In this document: piece by piece, positions 5,327-7,538 of the stretch
How the letters are laid out: every line of letters begins with the position of its first letter
Numbering within the stretch: position 1 is the first letter of the stretch
Origin: Bacilli bacterium
Lineage (GTDB): Bacteria; Bacillota_I; Bacilli_A; RF39; UBA660
Direction: 5' to 3'
NCBI GenBank assembly: GCA_022793565.1
Contig: JAAWDC010000013.1
Coordinates: 1 to 7,538, forward strand
DNA: 7,538 bases
Position numbers and translations under genes: made by a program
Notes under the pieces: generated by a model
Told to the model about the DNA's origin: nothing
The model's database searches: none
The model's input: the letters and a program-made list of their open reading frames with translations, nothing else

Positions 5327-6219
5327 CTTGTATCCTCCTTATAAAATACCTTCCATGGCTTCATAAGTTCCTCATTTTTTGAATAAGTCTGATAAATAGC
5401 CAAAAATTCTTGCTGCTGATTTAAAAAAATAGCATATCTTCCACAGAAATTTTTAGGTAAAACTGCCCCATTGCGAATCTTTCGTTCTAACTCACTAGAA
5501 ACCACTATAGTATCATATTCACAAGTCATCTGAAGTGCATCTTCTATCTTAATAAGATTTATATCTAAAGATAACTGTTCCATCCTATATGCCTGCTCAA
5601 TAGAAAAATTTCCTTGTTTAGTTCGAAGTAAATCTTTCATAATACAAGGACACCCAAGTTTCCGTCCAATATCACGAATCAAACTTCGAATATAAGTTCC
5701 TTTACTAACAACAACTCGAAATTGAAAAGTAACCTCTCCATCTTTTTGTTGAACATCTCCTAATAACTCTATTTCACGAATAGTAACTTTTCTAGAAGGA
5801 AGAACAACCGACTGAGCTTTTCTAGCATATTCATATAACCTTTGTCCATCTACATGAACCGCCGAATATAATGGAACTTCCTGATCATAAGTCCCAAGAA
5901 AAGAATCTAAAACCTGAGAAATTTCCATTTTAGAATATAGATGATCCAGTTCGTAAGGAAGAATAGAACCTGTTACATCTAATGTATCACTATCTTGCCC
6001 AATCACTACATCCGCAATATACTCCTTTTCAGAAGACATCAACAATTCAATAATCTTTGTTCCCTGATTGATTCCTAAAACTAAAACACCTTGAGCCAAA
6101 GGATCTAATGTTCCAGTATGTCCTACTTTCTTAGTATGAAAAATCTTACCCACGGAATCTACTACTTGTCTACTCGTCATATCTTTTGGCTTATAAACTA
6201 CTAAAATCCCACTTTTCAT
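5323..6219 (-). CDS. truB: tRNA pseudouridine(55) synthase TruB
   Basis: Isomerises U55 in the T-loop of tRNAs to pseudouridine. The 298-residue protein has the start GILVVYKPKDMTSRQVV (4-20), the catalytic block GHTGTLDPLAQGVL with nucleophile D39, then EKEYIADVVIGQDSDTLD (64-81), PLYSAVHVDGQRLYEYAR (116-133, with the YSA element at 118-120), and SKGTYIRSLIRDIG (172-185). A C-terminal extension of about 80 residues after LLRTKQGNFSIEQA is consistent with a PUA-like domain. Length is normal. The start ATG at 6219-6217 follows a weak GGATGTGG site; another ATG four bases upstream is out of frame. It is the first gene of the minus-strand operon with murE. In many Bacillota truB is followed by ribF, whereas here a Mur ligase takes that place. 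Confidence 0.93.
   Translation of the reverse strand: MKSGILVVYKPKDMTSRQVVDSVGKIFHTKKVGHTGTLDPLAQGVLVLGINQGTKIIELLMSSEKEYIADVVIGQDSDTLDVTGSILPYELDHLYSKMEISQVLDSFLGTYDQEVPLYSAVHVDGQRLYEYARKAQSVVLPSRKVTIREIELLGDVQQKDGEVTFQFRVVVSKGTYIRSLIRDIGRKLGCPCIMKDLLRTKQGNFSIEQAYRMEQLSLDINLIKIEDALQMTCEYDTIVVSSELERKIRNGAVLPKNFCGRYAIFLNQQQEFLAIYQTYSKNEELMKPWKVFYKEDTR
5334..5339 (-). promoter_or_regulatory. Strong ribosome binding site for the murE-type gene inside the truB tail
   Basis: AGGAGG on the minus strand, within AAGGAGGATA, seven bases before the ATG at 5326. It lies inside the last codons of truB, and the start overlaps the truB TGA as ATGA. Confidence 0.8.
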
Positions 6220-6239
6220 TCATAACCACATCCATATTT

Positions 6240-6268
6240 AGTATATCACGGATCTATCTTGAAGTAAA
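6240..6268 (-). promoter_or_regulatory. Promoter of the truB operon
   Basis: On the minus strand a TTTACT -35 (6268-6263) is 17 bp from a TATACT -10 (6245-6240), which has TG one base upstream (extended -10). The hexamer ends 20 bases before the truB ATG, so the leader would be about 14 bases. This is a sigma-A-type match; no start site is mapped. Confidence 0.6.
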
Positions 6269-6347
6269 TTTTATAAAATGAAAACACATAGAAAACGAAT
6301 CGTTTGAAAAGGACATTTTTTATATAAGTGCATATATTAAACTAAAT

Positions 6348-6357
6348 GAGGTGATCT
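6348..6357 (+). promoter_or_regulatory. Near-perfect ribosome binding site of the cation exporter
   Basis: GAGGTGATCT matches the expected 3' end of 16S rRNA over its whole length but ends immediately before the ATG at 6359, leaving a short gap from the GAGG core of about seven bases. It fixes the start of the transporter. Confidence 0.75.
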
Positions 6358-6358
6358 T

Positions 6359-7231
6359 ATGGAAAATAAAGAAAAGGAAGGAATCAAAGCATCTTGGATC
6401 ACCATTTTTTTAAACCTTCTTTTATCCATAATAAAATTATCAGCAGGAATTATTGGACATAGTATTTCAATGATCAGTGATAGTATTCATTCTGCATCGG
6501 ATGTTTTAAGTACCGTCGTTGTAATATTTGGTCTAAAGTGGTCTGCCAAAAAGGAAGATGCCAAACATCCCTATGGACATGAACGAATTGAGTCCCTCAC
6601 TGCCCTATTTCTTTCCTTGTTTTTATTTGTAACAGGTCTTTTAATAGGCGTACAAGGTATAAAAGGATTATTTTCAAAAGAAACAATCCAAAGTCCAACC
6701 ATCTTTGCACTTACTGCTGCCATAATTTCTATTTTCAGTAAAGAAGCAATGTTTTGGTATACCAGAAATATCGCAATAAAAATTAAATCTAATTCCTTAA
6801 TGGCAGATGCATGGCATCATAGAAGTGACGCATTTTCTTCTATCGGAAGTATGATCGGAATACTATGCAGTATGATCGGAATTTGGTGGGCAGACAGTTT
6901 AGCTAGTTTAATTATCTGTTTTATTATCATTAAAGTATCTTATAAAATTGGAGAAGACGCAATCAATGAACTCCTAGATACTTCATGTGACTCATATACA
7001 GAATTTCAAATTCGATGTCTAGTCCTATCAATAAAGCATATAAAATCTTTAGATCGTTTAAAAACAAGACGTTTTGGAAATCGGATCTATGTAGAAATTG
7101 AAATTGGCATCCCAAAAAATTTCTCATTAGAAAATGCTCACAATATCGCTCATACAGTTCATGATCAAGTAGAACTAAAATTTCCAAAAGTAAAACATTG
7201 TATGGTCCATGTAAATCCGATGACCGCTTAA
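6359..7231 (+). CDS. Cation diffusion facilitator (CDF) family metal exporter
   Basis: Integral membrane proton-coupled exporter of divalent metal ions (Zn, Fe, Mn or Co). The 290 residues show about six membrane segments (near 12-33, 37-60, 79-100, 113-135, 150-176 and 178-195) and a cytoplasmic C-terminal domain from about 200. The metal site in segment 2 reads SDSIHSASD with H44 and D48 (D41 adjacent). The site in segment 5 reads ADAWHHRSD with D150, H153 and D157. The cytoplasmic loop HPYGHERIES (70-79) is the standard CDF signature. The C-terminal domain has the usual late His residues (H265, H268, H280, H284). HxxxD in both segments is typical of zinc-type CDFs but is also close to manganese and iron exporters, so the metal is not assigned. 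It is divergent from truB across 139 bp. No metal-regulator site is evident. No clear terminator follows. Confidence 0.9.
   Translation: MENKEKEGIKASWITIFLNLLLSIIKLSAGIIGHSISMISDSIHSASDVLSTVVVIFGLKWSAKKEDAKHPYGHERIESLTALFLSLFLFVTGLLIGVQGIKGLFSKETIQSPTIFALTAAIISIFSKEAMFWYTRNIAIKIKSNSLMADAWHHRSDAFSSIGSMIGILCSMIGIWWADSLASLIICFIIIKVSYKIGEDAINELLDTSCDSYTEFQIRCLVLSIKHIKSLDRLKTRRFGNRIYVEIEIGIPKNFSLENAHNIAHTVHDQVELKFPKVKHCMVHVNPMTA
6848..6889 (+). repeat. In-frame 21-bp near-duplication inside the CDF gene
   Basis: The 14-mer AGTATGATCGGAAT occurs at 6848-6861 and again at 6869-6882, a period of 21 bp. It encodes SMIGILC then SMIGIWW at the end of membrane segment 5, and is probably a small codon-level duplication that keeps the frame. 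Confidence 0.6.
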
Positions 7232-7290
7232 TATTTTTTTACTTGAGAATATTTATAATAAAACAAACCATACTATAAATGGTGAAAAAC

Positions 7291-7538
7291 ATGAACATAC
7301 AATCCTTATGGACAAAAGAGTATAAAAAGCCATCTACTTCTAAGAAGAAAAAGATGGAAAATACTGACATTTTAATCATTGGTGGTGGAATTACAGGAAT
7401 TTCCTGTGCTTATTTTTTAAAAGATTCTGGTTATAAAGTAACATTAGTAGATAAAGGAACAATTGGAATGGGTATTACTTCAAGAACAACAGCGAAAGTA
7501 AATTACTTACAAGGAACAATTTACCAAGACTTAGAGAA
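7291..7538 (+). CDS. FAD-dependent oxidoreductase, N-terminal part (3' end outside window)
   Basis: The first 82 residues of a flavoprotein. After a lysine-rich lead (MNIQSLWTKEYKK..) comes a Rossmann dinucleotide fold, DILIIGGGITGISCAYFLKDSGYKVTLVDK, with GGGITG as the FAD-binding glycine motif and a terminal Asp expected to contact the ribose. GMGITSRTTAKVNYLQGTIYQDL follows, which resembles the glycine/D-amino acid oxidase (DAO) family and in particular the YhfW-like group with a C-terminal Rieske iron-sulfur domain. That domain would lie beyond the window, so this finer assignment is a guess. The ATG at 7291 is chosen because GGTGA lies five bases upstream; an in-frame GTG at 7282 sits inside that ribosome site. 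The gene runs in the same direction as the CDF exporter with a 59-bp gap. Confidence 0.75.
   Translation, partial: MNIQSLWTKEYKKPSTSKKKKMENTDILIIGGGITGISCAYFLKDSGYKVTLVDKGTIGMGITSRTTAKVNYLQGTIYQDLE

Noticed and set aside
6321..6340. CATATATTA before the CDF gene as a sigma-K-type -10
   Set aside because: The hexamer is common in AT-rich DNA and the upstream AC element is not at a convincing distance; a TTGAAA farther upstream is also badly spaced.
6963..7187. 74-codon minus-strand frame opposite the CDF C-terminal domain
   Set aside because: Antisense shadow with no recognisable features.
7231..7256. Possible terminator after the CDF gene (AATATT ... AATATT around a T run)
   Set aside because: Only six A/T pairs with a loop of about a dozen bases, and the T run is in the loop and not after the stem; too weak to call.
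1..7538. Depletion of CATG as a sign of long-term NlaIII-like restriction
   Set aside because: By eye I find roughly 15-18 CATG sites in the window, not far below what the base composition would give; no clear avoidance at this scale.

Overview
The window comes from an AT-rich, low-GC Gram-positive bacterium (Bacillota) from a spore-forming lineage. It carries the 3' end of a sporulation sigma factor that reads like SigK. Shine-Dalgarno sequences are of the AGGTGATC/AGGAGG type. TGA serves as a stop codon (truB, HNH gene) and tryptophan is TGG, so the code is standard and not the Mycoplasma variant. I cannot name a genus.

Layout: (1) 1-391 (+), the C-terminal part of a SigK-type sigma factor, cut by the window edge. 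(2) 404-3884, a restriction-modification island of four genes: a D12-class adenine DNA methyltransferase (404-1468, -), a second methyltransferase of the N4/N6 type (1757-2572, +), a small PD-(D/E)XK nuclease-like protein (2585-3229, -) and an NlaIII/IceA1-like HNH restriction endonuclease (3258-3884, -). (3) 3911-6219 (-), a housekeeping pair, truB (tRNA pseudouridine-55 synthase) overlapping a MurE-type muramyl peptide ligase by 4 bases. (4) 6359-7231 (+), a cation diffusion facilitator metal exporter. (5) 7291 to the edge (+), the N-terminus of a FAD-dependent oxidoreductase.

How the genes fit together: my main reading is two R-M systems, one nested inside the other. The HNH nuclease and the D12 methyltransferase lie on the same strand in the order nuclease then methyltransferase, as in iceA1-hpyIM of Helicobacter (a relative of NlaIII, site CATG). 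Between them sits a convergent pair, the second methyltransferase and the PD-(D/E)XK protein, which meet at a shared bidirectional terminator. The two methyltransferases are divergently transcribed from a 288-bp AT-rich spacer, each behind an extended -10 element of the form TATGTTAYAAT. The two nuclease genes follow truB-murE closely (26 and 28 bp gaps) and may depend on read-through from that operon.

The pairing of nucleases with methyltransferases, the recognition sites, and the insertion history are inferences. The enzyme-class calls rest on motifs visible in the sequence.
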